From: Streptomyces sp. NBC_01476
GTDB lineage: Bacteria; Actinomycetota; Actinomycetes; Streptomycetales; Streptomycetaceae
NCBI RefSeq assembly: GCF_036227265.1
Contig: NZ_CP109446.1
Span: 4,547,501 to 4,611,500 of the forward strand
Direction of reading: 5' to 3'
DNA length: 64,000 bases
Shown here: positions 9,347 to 18,467 of the stretch, in pieces
Layout of the letters: the number at the start of each line of letters is the position of its first letter
Numbering within the stretch: the stretch's first letter is position 1
The notes under the pieces: model-generated
Seen by the model: only the letters and a program-made list of their open reading frames with translations
What the model was told of the DNA's origin: nothing
Database searches by the model: none
Program-made: the position numbers and the translations under genes

Positions 9347-11026
9347 GTGGTCACCCTGGTGCTGATCGGTCTGGTCGGCGGGTTCATCACCGGTATCTCG
9401 CCGTGCGTGCTGCCGGTGCTGCCGGTGGTCTTCCTCAGCGGGGGTGCGGGGCCTGCCGCCGCGAAGTCCGGGAGCAGCCGGCGGCCGTATCTCGTGGTGG
9501 CCGGACTGGCGCTCAGCTTCGCCGTGTTCACTCTCCTGGGCACGCTGGTGCTCAGCGCGCTGCCGCTGCCGTCGGACACCATCCGGTGGGCGGGGCTGGT
9601 GGTGCTGACCGTGCTGGGCGTCGCGATGATGTTCCCGCGGATCCAGGACCTGCTGGAGCGGCCCTTCTCCTATCTGGGGCGGCGGCAGGTCGGCGGCGGG
9701 CACGGCGGTTTCGTGCTGGGGCTGGCGCTGGGGGCGGTGTACGTGCCGTGCGCCGGGCCGGTGCTCGCCGCGATCACGGTGGCGGGCGCGACCCACGCGA
9801 TCGGGGCCAAGACGATCGCGCTGACCTGCGCGTTCGCCGTCGGGACCGCGGCGCCGCTGCTCTTCTTCGCGCTGGCCGGGCGCGGGGTCGCGGACCGGGT
9901 GCGGGCGTTCCGGGAACGGCAGCGGTCGGTGCGGTTCGTGGCGGGTCTGGTCGTCATCGCGCTGGCGGTGGCGCTCACCTTCAATGTCACCGACGCGATC
10001 CAGCGGGCGGTCCCGGACTACACCGCCAGGATCAACCAGGCGCTGGACAAGGCCGGGGCGATCAAGGGGCTCGGTCCGCAGCAGAGCGCGGCCCTCGCGA
10101 CCTGCGCCAACACGATGTCCGCGACGCTGCTCGACTGCGGGAAGGCGCCGGCCGTCACCGGGATCCAGCAGTGGTTCGACACCCCCGGTGACAAGCCGCT
10201 GACCCAGGCCGATCTGCGGGGCAAGGTGGTGCTGATCGACTTCTGGGCGTACTCCTGCATCAACTGCCAGCGGGCCATCGCGCACACCGAAGCCTGGTAC
10301 CGCGCCTACCGGGACGCGGGCCTCGTGGTGATCGGCGTGCACACCCCTGAGTACGCCTTCGAGCATGTGCCGGCCAATGTGAAGGCCGGTGCGGCCCGGC
10401 TGCACATCACCTATCCGGTGGCGCTCGACAACGACTACGCCACCTGGAACGCCTTCGGGAACGACTCCTGGCCGGCGTCCTATCTGATCGACTCGACCGG
10501 TGAGGTACGGCATGTGGCCATCGGCGAGGGCGACTACGGCGGGGACGAGTCGCTGATCCGGCAGTTGCTGACCGCGGCCCGTCCGGGGGCCGACCTGCCC
10601 GAGACGACGGATGTGCCGGACCGGACCCCGACCGACCCGGACCAGACGCCGGAGACGTACCTCGGTGCCCAGCGGGCCCAGGGCATCGCCAACGGGCCGC
10701 TGGACTCCGGTGCCCGCTCCTTCACACTGCCCGCCTCGGTCCCGCCGGACGAGTTCGCGCTCGGCGGTTCCTGGGTGGTCGCGGACGAGGACCTGACGTC
10801 GGGCCCGGGGGCGACGATGGAGCTGAACTTCGCGGCGGACGACGTCTATCTGGACGTCGGCGGCACCGGCGAGGTCACCGCGACCTTCGCCGGGAAGACG
10901 AAGACCTTCACCATCGCCGGGGCGCCGGACATCTATACGGTGGTGGGCGGGGCGGCCGAACAGCACGGTGTCCTGAAGCTGACCTTCTCGCCGGGCCTGA
11001 GCGCCTACTCCTTCACCTTCGGATGA
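9347..11026 (+). CDS. dipZ: DipZ-like CcdA-thioredoxin fusion membrane protein
   Basis: A 559-residue membrane thiol-disulfide exchange protein. Residues 1-230 form a CcdA/DsbD-type membrane domain with about six segments. Its redox cysteines sit in GISPCVLP (Cys20) and VPCAGPV (about 136). Residues 265-420 form a thioredoxin-like extracytoplasmic domain with the active site WAYSCINCQR (Cys near 304 and 307). Residues 430-559 form a beta-rich C-terminal domain like that of mycobacterial DipZ. It is predicted to carry electrons from cytoplasmic thioredoxin to extracytoplasmic thiols, for example in cytochrome c maturation or repair of oxidised exported proteins. The GTG at 9347 follows GGAGG. 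It stands alone, 6 bases from a convergent gene. Confidence 0.9.
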   Translation: MVTLVLIGLVGGFITGISPCVLPVLPVVFLSGGAGPAAAKSGSSRRPYLVVAGLALSFAVFTLLGTLVLSALPLPSDTIRWAGLVVLTVLGVAMMFPRIQDLLERPFSYLGRRQVGGGHGGFVLGLALGAVYVPCAGPVLAAITVAGATHAIGAKTIALTCAFAVGTAAPLLFFALAGRGVADRVRAFRERQRSVRFVAGLVVIALAVALTFNVTDAIQRAVPDYTARINQALDKAGAIKGLGPQQSAALATCANTMSATLLDCGKAPAVTGIQQWFDTPGDKPLTQADLRGKVVLIDFWAYSCINCQRAIAHTEAWYRAYRDAGLVVIGVHTPEYAFEHVPANVKAGAARLHITYPVALDNDYATWNAFGNDSWPASYLIDSTGEVRHVAIGEGDYGGDESLIRQLLTAARPGADLPETTDVPDRTPTDPDQTPETYLGAQRAQGIANGPLDSGARSFTLPASVPPDEFALGGSWVVADEDLTSGPGATMELNFAADDVYLDVGGTGEVTATFAGKTKTFTIAGAPDIYTVVGGAAEQHGVLKLTFSPGLSAYSFTFG

Positions 11027-11032
11027 GCCGGC

Positions 11033-12157
11033 TCAGCGGTTCCCGGCCCGGAAGCCGTCCAGGACGTCCTGGCGGAGCAGGTGGCCGAAGCCAGCGGACT
11101 CCAGCCGCAGCGCCAACTGCCCCTCGGTGAGCCCGAGATCGGCTGCCGCCGCCCGGAGGTGCCAGTCCCGGGCGGCCAGCCGCGAGAGCAGGTGGCCGCG
11201 GCGGACCTGCGTCTCGGAGAGCCGGAACGTCTTGAGGTACGCGATCCGGCCGCCGGGCCCGGTGATCGCCTCGCCGATGTGGTTCTCCGCACGCGGGCGG
11301 AAGACCGGCAGGAACCGGTGCAGGGTGAACTCGCCCATGCTGTACGCGGTTCGCGCAGTGCAGTCGTGGCCGAGCAGGCCCGCCGCCATGGTGTCGTCGT
11401 GGAAGTCCCGCCAGGCCCGCTCCTCGCGGGCGACGGCGGCGCGCAGCGCGGCCATGCTGTTCACCGGGCCGAGGCGGGGCGTGAAGTCCGGCACCGGGCC
11501 GCTCAACAGGGCGTAGTGGTGGATGAGTTCGCCGTAGAGGTCGAGCAGCAGGCTGGTGTGCAGGGCCCGGTAGTCGTCCGGGTGGGGTACGGCGAAGGCG
11601 GCGGCGAGCGCGTCGGCCGCGTACACCAGGACACCGCACTGACCCGGGTGGATCTCGAACACCCGCAGGGCGTCGCCGAGTCCGCGGACGGCCGCGCCGG
11701 AGTACGCCTCCTCGGCACGCGGGGACAGGCCGTTGCGCAGGGCACGCTGCGACCACTCGGCCCAGGCGATCGGCGGGCCGCCGAAGTGCAGGCTCAAGTA
11801 GCCCTCCAGCGCGAGGTGCAGCGGCAGGAACCGCAGCCGCCGCTTGGCCTCGCGGCTGACCATCCGGCGGTGGACGCGCACGGGTACGCAGGCGGACGGC
11901 TCGGTCTCGGCGACCTGGGTGCCGTAGGCGGCGACCGGTCCCGTACCCCAGTCGGCGACGAAGCCGTGCGGGATGTAGGAGCGGTACGACGTCCGGCCGT
12001 CGTGGACCACGCCGTGGCCCTCGCCGTACAGCCGGGCGTGCAGCCGCAGGCCCGGCAGGGGTTCGGGGCGGACCAGCGGGACGAGGCGGACGCCGCCCCA
12101 GACCTGGGCGGGGCGGGTCTCCAGGCCGGCCAGGTCGAGGCGGAGGGTGCCGGTCAC
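11033..12157 (-). CDS. Conserved protein of unknown function, coupled to the vWA/TROVE-like gene
   Basis: A soluble protein of 374 residues with no signal peptide, membrane segment or catalytic motif that I can name. It starts with a beta-rich part (VWGGVRLVPLVRPEPL, then GRTSYRSYIPHGFVADWGTG). A central helical part follows, with LPLHLALEGYLSLHFGG and SYRAYI-like aromatic motifs, and conserved-looking acidic and aromatic residues occur near EWSQRALRNGLSPRAEEAYSG. The overall pattern recalls the ARPP-2 proteins described as partners in predicted RNA-repair or conflict neighbourhoods, but I hold that only weakly. The ATGA overlap with the upstream vWA/TROVE-like gene means the two are made together and probably work together. 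Confidence 0.75.
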   Translation of the reverse strand: MTGTLRLDLAGLETRPAQVWGGVRLVPLVRPEPLPGLRLHARLYGEGHGVVHDGRTSYRSYIPHGFVADWGTGPVAAYGTQVAETEPSACVPVRVHRRMVSREAKRRLRFLPLHLALEGYLSLHFGGPPIAWAEWSQRALRNGLSPRAEEAYSGAAVRGLGDALRVFEIHPGQCGVLVYAADALAAAFAVPHPDDYRALHTSLLLDLYGELIHHYALLSGPVPDFTPRLGPVNSMAALRAAVAREERAWRDFHDDTMAAGLLGHDCTARTAYSMGEFTLHRFLPVFRPRAENHIGEAITGPGGRIAYLKTFRLSETQVRRGHLLSRLAARDWHLRAAAADLGLTEGQLALRLESAGFGHLLRQDVLDGFRAGNR

Positions 12158-13569
12158 CGGGATGCCTCCCGCGGGGTCAGGAACGCGGCGATCCGCGCGT
12201 CCAGGTGCGCCCGCAGTTCGGGCAGGCCGGTGCGGCCGCTGGCGAAGGCGGCCAGTTCGACCAGGGACGGCAGGTCCTCCGCGTCGCGGATACCGGCGGT
12301 GGGGACGGTCGGGGAGAGCCGGCGCACGTCGAAGTCCCCCGCGTCGTAGACCGGGTTGAGGTGCACGATCGCGGTGCGGGCGTGCGGGTCGATCCGGGCG
12401 CGCCAGACCCGCAGCACCTCGGCGGCCAGACCCGGCGGGGCGTTGTCCCAGCCGTCGGAGACGATCAGCAGCCGCTCGGGGCCGGTCTCCAGCGCGTCCA
12501 GCAGCCGGGAACCGAGCGGGGTGGGGCCGTAGGGGTGGGCGAGCAGCGCGTCCCGGCGGCCGGAGGTCCAGTGGGCGGTGTAGGTGCCGGCCAGCGCCTC
12601 CAGCAGGAAATGCGCGGCCAGCGCGACAGCCAGCGGGCGGCGGCGCTTGCTGCCCGAGGCGTACGCGGAGAACGAGTCGTCGAGCACCGCCGTCACCCGC
12701 CCCCAGCTCCCCGCCGCCGCACCGGCCGTCCGCCGGGCGGCACCGCGCAGCGCCCCGGTCAGCTCGGCCCGCCGGGCGGCCCGCTGGTCGAGCGGCAGCC
12801 CGAGCACATAGGAAGCCAGCCGGGTCAGCGGCATCCGCCCCAGGTCGGTCCGTACCGCCGCGCCGCCCGACTCCTGCAGCCGCAGCCGCTCCAGCGCGGT
12901 CAGCCGGGGAGCGATCCGCGCCAGGAAGGTGTCCCGGGCGATGCCGTGCCGGGCCGCGAAGCCCTCGGCGACGGTGTAGGGCAGCTCGTAGAGCGCCGCT
13001 TGTTCGTAGTGCGCGCGGCGCCAGGTCTCCAGCAGCGGGGTGCCGTACCGGGCCCGGGAGCGGGGCGCGAAGAGAAAGGGCCCCAACTCATCGGTGCGGG
13101 GCGGCAGATGGGCATGGCGGAGGGCGCTCTTCAGGCCGCTGCGGTACTTGACCGCGTCGAAGGCCGGATCGGGCCGCCCGGCCAGCCAGTCCCGCATGAT
13201 GGCCCGGGTCCGCCGGTTGTTGACCCTGGCGCGGCGCAGCGCGGCGAAGAGCCCGTACACCCGCTGCGGCGGCAGCAGTTCGAGCCGCCGGGCGATCAAC
13301 GCGCCCTCGACCCGGCGCTGTTCCGGCCCGGCGTCGCCGGCCGTCTCCAGCAGGTGGCGGACGATCAGGGCGGCGTTGTGGTCGTTGATGTCGAGGGCGA
13401 GCGTCGCCGCGTACAACGCCCGGTAGTTGCCCAGCAGATAGGCGTGCAGGAAGCCGAGCGACATCCGCTGCTCGTCCGCGTCGCTGTGGAACTCCCGCTG
13501 CCCGGTGGAGGTGATGGCCGCGTTGACGAAGAGCAGCACGTCCTCGGCGGCGACCAGCCCTTCGGACAC
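12154..13569 (-). CDS. vWA-domain protein, TROVE/Ro60-like architecture
   Basis: A 471-residue protein. The first ~270 residues are all-helical and resemble the HEAT-like ring of TROVE proteins (for example RALYAATLALDINDHNAALI and the Arg-rich RRARVNNRRTRAIMRDWL). The C-terminal ~190 residues look like a von Willebrand A fold: VTAVLDDSFSAY near residue 293 has the D-x-S-x-S metal site and LLIVSDGWDN near 370 supplies the third MIDAS aspartate. Ro60-type TROVE proteins bind misfolded or Y-type RNAs, so an RNA-binding role is plausible but unproven. The GTG at 13569 is chosen because AGGGGGGAA lies 8 bases upstream; the frame continues further back without a ribosome binding site. It is coupled by ATGA to the next gene. 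Confidence 0.78.
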   Translation of the reverse strand: MSEGLVAAEDVLLFVNAAITSTGQREFHSDADEQRMSLGFLHAYLLGNYRALYAATLALDINDHNAALIVRHLLETAGDAGPEQRRVEGALIARRLELLPPQRVYGLFAALRRARVNNRRTRAIMRDWLAGRPDPAFDAVKYRSGLKSALRHAHLPPRTDELGPFLFAPRSRARYGTPLLETWRRAHYEQAALYELPYTVAEGFAARHGIARDTFLARIAPRLTALERLRLQESGGAAVRTDLGRMPLTRLASYVLGLPLDQRAARRAELTGALRGAARRTAGAAAGSWGRVTAVLDDSFSAYASGSKRRRPLAVALAAHFLLEALAGTYTAHWTSGRRDALLAHPYGPTPLGSRLLDALETGPERLLIVSDGWDNAPPGLAAEVLRVWRARIDPHARTAIVHLNPVYDAGDFDVRRLSPTVPTAGIRDAEDLPSLVELAAFASGRTGLPELRAHLDARIAAFLTPREASR

Positions 13570-13840
13570 GGCGTGTTCCCCCCTGCTGCGGTGCGCCGGC
13601 GGTGCGGGCGCCGGATCGTATGAAAGGCCGGCCGGGGTGTGAGGGCGCGAGCTGCGAATCATTGCTGTAGAGGCAGGTTCCGGAAGTCGCACCGGAGTCC
13701 CGCGGCCGGTTCCCGCACCGTAACAGGGGCGGCCACGCCGCATCCCCCGGTTTTCCGGGCCGGTCCGCCCGCCCGCTTGTGGGTCGGCGAGCCCGTGCGC
13801 CCGTGCGCCCGCCCGCTCGTACGCCTGCGTGCTGGTGAGC
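13570..13840 (-). other. Intergenic region upstream of the vWA/TROVE-like gene
   Basis: These 271 bases separate the T4SS-like cluster from the vWA/TROVE-like pair, all on the minus strand. They contain short GC-rich repeats (CCCGTGCG twice, GCCCGC/GCTCGTACG variants near 13770-13830). No coding region, RNA gene or clear promoter is seen. Confidence 0.5.
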
Positions 13841-15433
13841 TCAGCGGATGCGGACCGCGTCCGGGACGGACGGCGGGAGGGTGCCGGCGGTCTCGTCCCC
13901 CAGCGCCAGACGGATGTCCGCGTGCTGCCAGAGCGGCAACTGCCACCGGGCCAGGGCCTGTTCGGGGGAGCGGAGGACAGCGAGGGTGGGCAGGCCCGCG
14001 GCGTGGCCCTCGGCGAGCAGGTCGGGGAGCGAAGGCACCGGGGCCAGCGCCGCCACGTCGTCCAGCACGAAGGTCAGTGGTGGGTCGAGCCGGCCGGCGG
14101 ATGACCCTGCGGCGATGCACCGGCCGTGCTCGACCACGCTGGAGAGGAGTGCGGTGAGCAGGGGCATCGCACCCGGGTGGGATCTGGGGTCTTCGATCCG
14201 CTCGCCCACTACGTACAGCGTTCCCCGTTCCGAGGTGAACGACTCCAGGTCGAGGCCACCGGTCCTGGCCGGATTGCAGGCGTCGCGGATGTGCACCGAG
14301 TTCAGCGGCTCCAGCAGATGCCGGATCAACGCCTGGGCGGCGTCCCGGCGTTCGGGGTACGCGTGCAGCACCGACTCCAGCTCGCCGCTCCAGCCGGACG
14401 CCGCCGCGGTGTCGGTGCGCAGGATCCGTACCGGCTCCCCTGCGGACGCGCCGCCCGCCGCCCACCGCTGGACCTGGCGGAAGGGCTGCCCGTCGACGGC
14501 CGCCGCGTGCAGCAGACAGCGCAGCAGTGTCGCCGCGGTCTCGTGCACGATCGCTTCGTCCGCGCGCTCGGTCCGCAGCGGGGCGAGCAGCGCAGCAGCG
14601 CGTATCCGCGCGGTCCCTGGCCGCTCGCAGCCCCCGTGCGGGGCCCACCGCAGCCGCCCCGGGACATCCAGCAGATGCGCCGGGTCGTAGACGTGCACCG
14701 GACCGAGTTTCGCGCGGTTGCCGACCGTCTGGTGGTACGTGTCCGGGTCCGCGGTGGTGACGACGACCGGTCCCGCGGCGGCCAGCACGGCGGGCTGGGT
14801 GATGCGCTTCGCCTTGTCGCCGCGGGGCGCGGCGAAGAGCGCGTAGGTGCGGGTGACCTCCCCGTCGGCCAGGTGCTCGGCGGCCGGCGCGGGGCGCGGC
14901 GCGGGTTCGGAGAGCACCGCGGTGGGGGTGTCGTCGGCGATGAAGGGCGCGGCCCGCGGCACCGTACGGAACCAGGCGTCCAGGCCGTCGCCGTCCTTCG
15001 CCGGCGCCGGGCGGCCCGCGGCCCGGCGCGGCTCGGGCAGCGGCGCCTCCTCCACCGGCTCCGGCGCCCGGCGCACCCCCCGCTCGTCGCGCGACCGCAG
15101 CCGCGCCACCACGTTGAGCACCCACACGGCCAGCACGAAGAGCACCATGAACTGCCCGATGAACACGCCCCAGAACAGCCCGGAGCCGGGCAATTGCCCC
15201 GGCGGCGTCTGTGGCCAGGCCGCCGCCACGTCGTGCGGCTCGCTGATCAGCGACCGCATCGCCTGCGGGGTGCGGGTGAAGTGCGCCTGGTCCGGCCAGC
15301 CGCCGTGCGAGAGCACTCCGGCGATGCCGGTGGCCGTCCACACCAGCACGGTCACCCCGAGCAGGAAGCCGATGATGCCGACGATCAGACCGTCCGGCAG
15401 GCCGCCCGAGGACCCTTTCTTGCGCTGCGCCAT
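13841..15433 (-). CDS. VirD4/TraG-like coupling protein with degenerate P-loop
   Basis: A 530-residue membrane protein and the last gene of the T4SS-like cluster. Two N-terminal membrane segments (about residues 15-37 and 86-108) precede a RecA-like domain, the layout of type IV coupling proteins. The Walker B strand FVLDDVAAL near residue 458 is intact. At the Walker A position (about 197-206) the sequence is FAAPRGDKAKR, which lacks the GKS/T. The following GPVVVTTADPDTYHQTVGN matches the TraG strand that normally follows the P-loop. It therefore looks like a VirD4 relative that may have lost ATP hydrolysis. A loss of conjugation function or a structural role would fit. Family assignment is from motif order, without a profile search. 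Confidence 0.8.
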   Translation of the reverse strand: MAQRKKGSSGGLPDGLIVGIIGFLLGVTVLVWTATGIAGVLSHGGWPDQAHFTRTPQAMRSLISEPHDVAAAWPQTPPGQLPGSGLFWGVFIGQFMVLFVLAVWVLNVVARLRSRDERGVRRAPEPVEEAPLPEPRRAAGRPAPAKDGDGLDAWFRTVPRAAPFIADDTPTAVLSEPAPRPAPAAEHLADGEVTRTYALFAAPRGDKAKRITQPAVLAAAGPVVVTTADPDTYHQTVGNRAKLGPVHVYDPAHLLDVPGRLRWAPHGGCERPGTARIRAAALLAPLRTERADEAIVHETAATLLRCLLHAAAVDGQPFRQVQRWAAGGASAGEPVRILRTDTAAASGWSGELESVLHAYPERRDAAQALIRHLLEPLNSVHIRDACNPARTGGLDLESFTSERGTLYVVGERIEDPRSHPGAMPLLTALLSSVVEHGRCIAAGSSAGRLDPPLTFVLDDVAALAPVPSLPDLLAEGHAAGLPTLAVLRSPEQALARWQLPLWQHADIRLALGDETAGTLPPSVPDAVRIR

Positions 15434-15467
15434 CTCGTCCCCGTCTGTGCTCTTGGGCGGTCCCCGC

Positions 15468-16895
15468 TCACGCCACCGCGTCGTCTGCCATTTGTTTGGC
15501 GAGCGCGACCTGGGCCGCCGCGTGCGCCTCGGCGCGGGCCTCGGCCTCCGCTTCCGCCTCGGCCTCCAGGTCCGCCGCGTGCTCCAGTGAGGTCTCGGTC
15601 ATCGCGCGGTCGGTGAACACCAGCGGCCGTTCGGTCTCGGTGATCAGGTGCTTGACCACCTGGACGTTGCCGTTGACGTCCCACACCGCGATACCCGGGG
15701 TGAGCGTCGGGATGATCTCCACCGCCCACCGTGGCAGGCCCAGCACTTTTCCGGTGGCGCGGGCCTCGTCGGCTTTCTGCGCGTAGATGGTCCGGGTGGA
15801 GGCCATCTTGAGGATCGCCGCGGCCTCCTTGGCGGCGGCTCCGTCGACCACGTCGGACAGGTGGTGGACGACGGCGACGAACGACAGGCCGAGCCGGCGG
15901 CCGAACTTCAGCAGCCGCTGGAAGAGCTGCGCCACGAACGGCGAGTTGATGATGTGCCAGGCCTCCTCGACCAGGAAGATGCGTTTCTTCCGGTCCGGGC
16001 GGATCCAGGTGTGTTCCAGCCACACGCCGACGATCGCCATCAGGATCGGCATCGCGATCGAGTTGCGGTCGATGTGCGAGAGGTCGAAGACGATCAGCGG
16101 CGAGTCCAGGTCGATGTCGACGCTCGTGGGCCCGTCGAACATGCCGCGCAGGTCGCCGTCGACCAGCCGGTCCAGCACCAGCGCCACATCCAGGCCCCAG
16201 GCCCGGACGTCGTCCAGGTCGACGTTCATCGCCTCGGCGGACTCCGGCTGCGGGTGCCGCAGCCGCTCCACGATGTCGGTGAGGATCGGCTGGCGGTCCG
16301 TCACCGTCTCGACCACGAAGGCGTGCGCGACCTTCAGCGCGAAACCGGACCGCTCGTCCAGGCCGCGGCCCATCGCGACCTCGATGATGGTGCGCAGCAG
16401 CGCCAGCTGGCCGGTGACGGTGATCGCCGGGTCCAGCGGGTTGAGCTTGATGCCGCCGTTGAGCGCGGCCGTCGGGTCGAGCCGGATCGGGGTCAGGCCG
16501 AGCGCCTTGGCGATCAGGTTCCACTCGCCGACGCCGTCCTCGCCCTGCGCGTCCAGGACCACCACCTGCCGGTCGCGGAACCGCAGCTGCCGCAGGACGT
16601 ACGTCTTCTCCAGCGCCGACTTGCCGTTGCCGGACTCGCCGAGCACCAGCCAGTGCGGGGCGGGCAGCTGCTGGCCGTAGAGCTGGAAGGGGTCGTAGAT
16701 GTAGCCCTTGCCGGAGTACACCTCGCGGCCGATGATCACACCGGAGTCACCCAGGCCCGGCGCGGCGGTCGGCAGGTAGACCGCCTGCGCCTGGCCGGTC
16801 GAGGTGCGGACGGGCAGCCGGGTCGTCTCCACCCGGCCGAAGAGGAAGCCGGTGAACGCATCGGTGATGGCCGCCAGAGGGTCCAGCGTTGGCAT
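15468..16895 (-). CDS. VirB4-like ATPase (C-terminal motor half)
   Basis: A 475-residue cytoplasmic ATPase corresponding to the C-terminal half of VirB4/TrbE. Walker A is LVLGESGNGKSA (residues 86-93 for GESGNGKS), and Walker B is RIFLVEEAWHI near 312. The RecA-like core ends with FVAVVHHLSD and the DVNGNVQVV strand. The C-terminus is a Glu/Ala-rich helix (EAEAEAEAEARAEAHAAA), possibly a coiled coil. VirB4 energises pilus and translocation channel assembly. Here the N-terminal VirB4 half is a separate gene immediately upstream (27-base gap), an unusual split. Length matches streptomycete homologues as I remember them. Confidence 0.9.
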   Translation of the reverse strand: MPTLDPLAAITDAFTGFLFGRVETTRLPVRTSTGQAQAVYLPTAAPGLGDSGVIIGREVYSGKGYIYDPFQLYGQQLPAPHWLVLGESGNGKSALEKTYVLRQLRFRDRQVVVLDAQGEDGVGEWNLIAKALGLTPIRLDPTAALNGGIKLNPLDPAITVTGQLALLRTIIEVAMGRGLDERSGFALKVAHAFVVETVTDRQPILTDIVERLRHPQPESAEAMNVDLDDVRAWGLDVALVLDRLVDGDLRGMFDGPTSVDIDLDSPLIVFDLSHIDRNSIAMPILMAIVGVWLEHTWIRPDRKKRIFLVEEAWHIINSPFVAQLFQRLLKFGRRLGLSFVAVVHHLSDVVDGAAAKEAAAILKMASTRTIYAQKADEARATGKVLGLPRWAVEIIPTLTPGIAVWDVNGNVQVVKHLITETERPLVFTDRAMTETSLEHAADLEAEAEAEAEARAEAHAAAQVALAKQMADDAVA

Positions 16896-16922
16896 GGGCA
16901 GTGGCCTCCTCGTACGGGCGGG

Positions 16923-18467
16923 CTAGCGGCGGATGCCGGTCGCGAACGGCAACGTATTAACGAATGCCCGGTGGTGCTCACGATCGCACCATTCAAGCTT
17001 CAGATACGACTTACCGGCGGAAGCACGAATGGTGCGCTTGTCGCGCGCCAGCGCTTCCGGGGAGCGCGAGGAGACCGTGATGTAGCCGACCAGGTTGACG
17101 CCGGCGGCGCCACTGGCGAGGTCCTCACCGCGCTGGTCGATCCGGCCGTGGTGGGCGACGTCCCGCGGGTCGACCACCCGGTTCATCTTCGCGGCCCGGC
17201 TGGCCTCGGCGTCGTCGTTGGTCTTCTCGGTCAGCATCCGTTCGATCGCCACGTCGGTGGGTTCGAGGTCCATGGTCACCGCGACCGTACGGATCACATC
17301 GGGGGTGTGCACCAGCAGCGGGGCCAGGAAGTTCACACCGACCGGTGTCATCGGCCACTCCTTGACCCATGCGGTGGCGTGGTGCCAGGGCGCCCGGGTC
17401 GACGACTCGCGCGTCTTGGCCTGCAGGAACGTCGGGTCGGTGGCGTCCAGCTCGGCCGGCCAGGCATTGCGCCGGGTCATCGCCTGGATGTGGTCTATGG
17501 GGTGATCCGGGTCGTACATCGAGTGCACCAGCGACGCCAGCCGGGCCTGGCCCAGCGGCTGCCGCACCCGGATGTCGGCCTCGGCGAGCCGGGCGCAGAT
17601 GTCGTTGAGCTCACGGGCCATCACCGCGGCGAGCCCGGCGTCCTTGTCCACCTTGTGGCCGCGCACCGAGGTGGCGCGGGCCATCGCGTTGCCCTCGGCG
17701 GCCAGTTCGCGGGTGAAGTGCATGCAGGCCACGAGATACGCGCGGTGCTGCTCGGAGGAGGTCGAGACCATCGACTGCAGCTGCTCGTAGGAGTCCTTGA
17801 GCCAGCGGTCCGCTTCCGGGTCGCCGCGCTGGGCGACGTCCTTGGCGTGCGCGTCCGGGTCGGCGGGCAGCGTACGGGCCAGCATCTGGAGCCGGGTCAC
17901 GAAGCCGTCGCCGTTGGCCACGTGCTTGAGCAGGGTGCCGAACCGCTCGACCAGCGCCTCCTGGTCCTCGCTGTCCCGCAGCCCGACGCCGGGCCCCTCG
18001 ATCTCGATGGCCGCGGTGACCGTGCGCCGGTCCACGTGCAGCAGCACCGCGATCTCGTCCGGCCCGAACGGCGCGGCGAGCCAGGTGATCCGCCCGATCC
18101 CCGGCGGCGGCCCGATCTCCACCTCGCGTCCGTCGAGTCCGACCCCGGCCTCCTGGACCGCGGACCGGTAGGTGGGGGTGGTGCGCAGCGTACGGCGGAA
18201 GGTGCGGTTGATCTCGAACCAGCGGTAGAAGGTACGCCGCCGATACGGCATGTACACCGCGGCCAGGGCCAGCGTGGGGAAGCCGACCAGGCCGACGATG
18301 CGCAGCAGGAGTACCGGCACGAGCAGGCCGAACATCATGCCGAGGCCGGCGCCCACGATGATCAGCGCGATCTCACCGGTTTCCCGGTTCTTGCCCACGA
18401 TCGCGTTCGGCCGGGCTTTGCCGATCAGATACGTGCGTCGTGGCTGGGTGAAGGGCTGGGTCGTCAC
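16923..18467 (-). CDS. SCO6880-family protein: VirB3/PrgI-like membrane part fused to VirB4 N-terminal half
   Basis: A 514-residue protein. After a short basic N-terminus (YLIGKARPNAIVGKNRETGE) two membrane segments occupy about residues 32-75, as in PrgI/VirB3 proteins. The rest is soluble and resembles the N-terminal domain of VirB4 (long helices, LLKHVANGDGFVTRLQMLAR, and VGYITVSSRSPEALARDKRT near the end). There is no Walker motif; the motor is the next gene. The annotation name SCO6880 family is from memory of streptomycete records. It begins with GTG at 18467 inside a GTGA overlap with the VirB6-like gene. Confidence 0.87.
   Translation of the reverse strand: MTTQPFTQPRRTYLIGKARPNAIVGKNRETGEIALIIVGAGLGMMFGLLVPVLLLRIVGLVGFPTLALAAVYMPYRRRTFYRWFEINRTFRRTLRTTPTYRSAVQEAGVGLDGREVEIGPPPGIGRITWLAAPFGPDEIAVLLHVDRRTVTAAIEIEGPGVGLRDSEDQEALVERFGTLLKHVANGDGFVTRLQMLARTLPADPDAHAKDVAQRGDPEADRWLKDSYEQLQSMVSTSSEQHRAYLVACMHFTRELAAEGNAMARATSVRGHKVDKDAGLAAVMARELNDICARLAEADIRVRQPLGQARLASLVHSMYDPDHPIDHIQAMTRRNAWPAELDATDPTFLQAKTRESSTRAPWHHATAWVKEWPMTPVGVNFLAPLLVHTPDVIRTVAVTMDLEPTDVAIERMLTEKTNDDAEASRAAKMNRVVDPRDVAHHGRIDQRGEDLASGAAGVNLVGYITVSSRSPEALARDKRTIRASAGKSYLKLEWCDREHHRAFVNTLPFATGIRR

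Noticed and set aside
12205..13623. 472-codon plus-strand frame opposite the vWA/TROVE-like gene
   Set aside because: Shadow frame: Gly/Gln/Arg/Val-rich with no motif, while the minus strand has MIDAS motifs and a good start.
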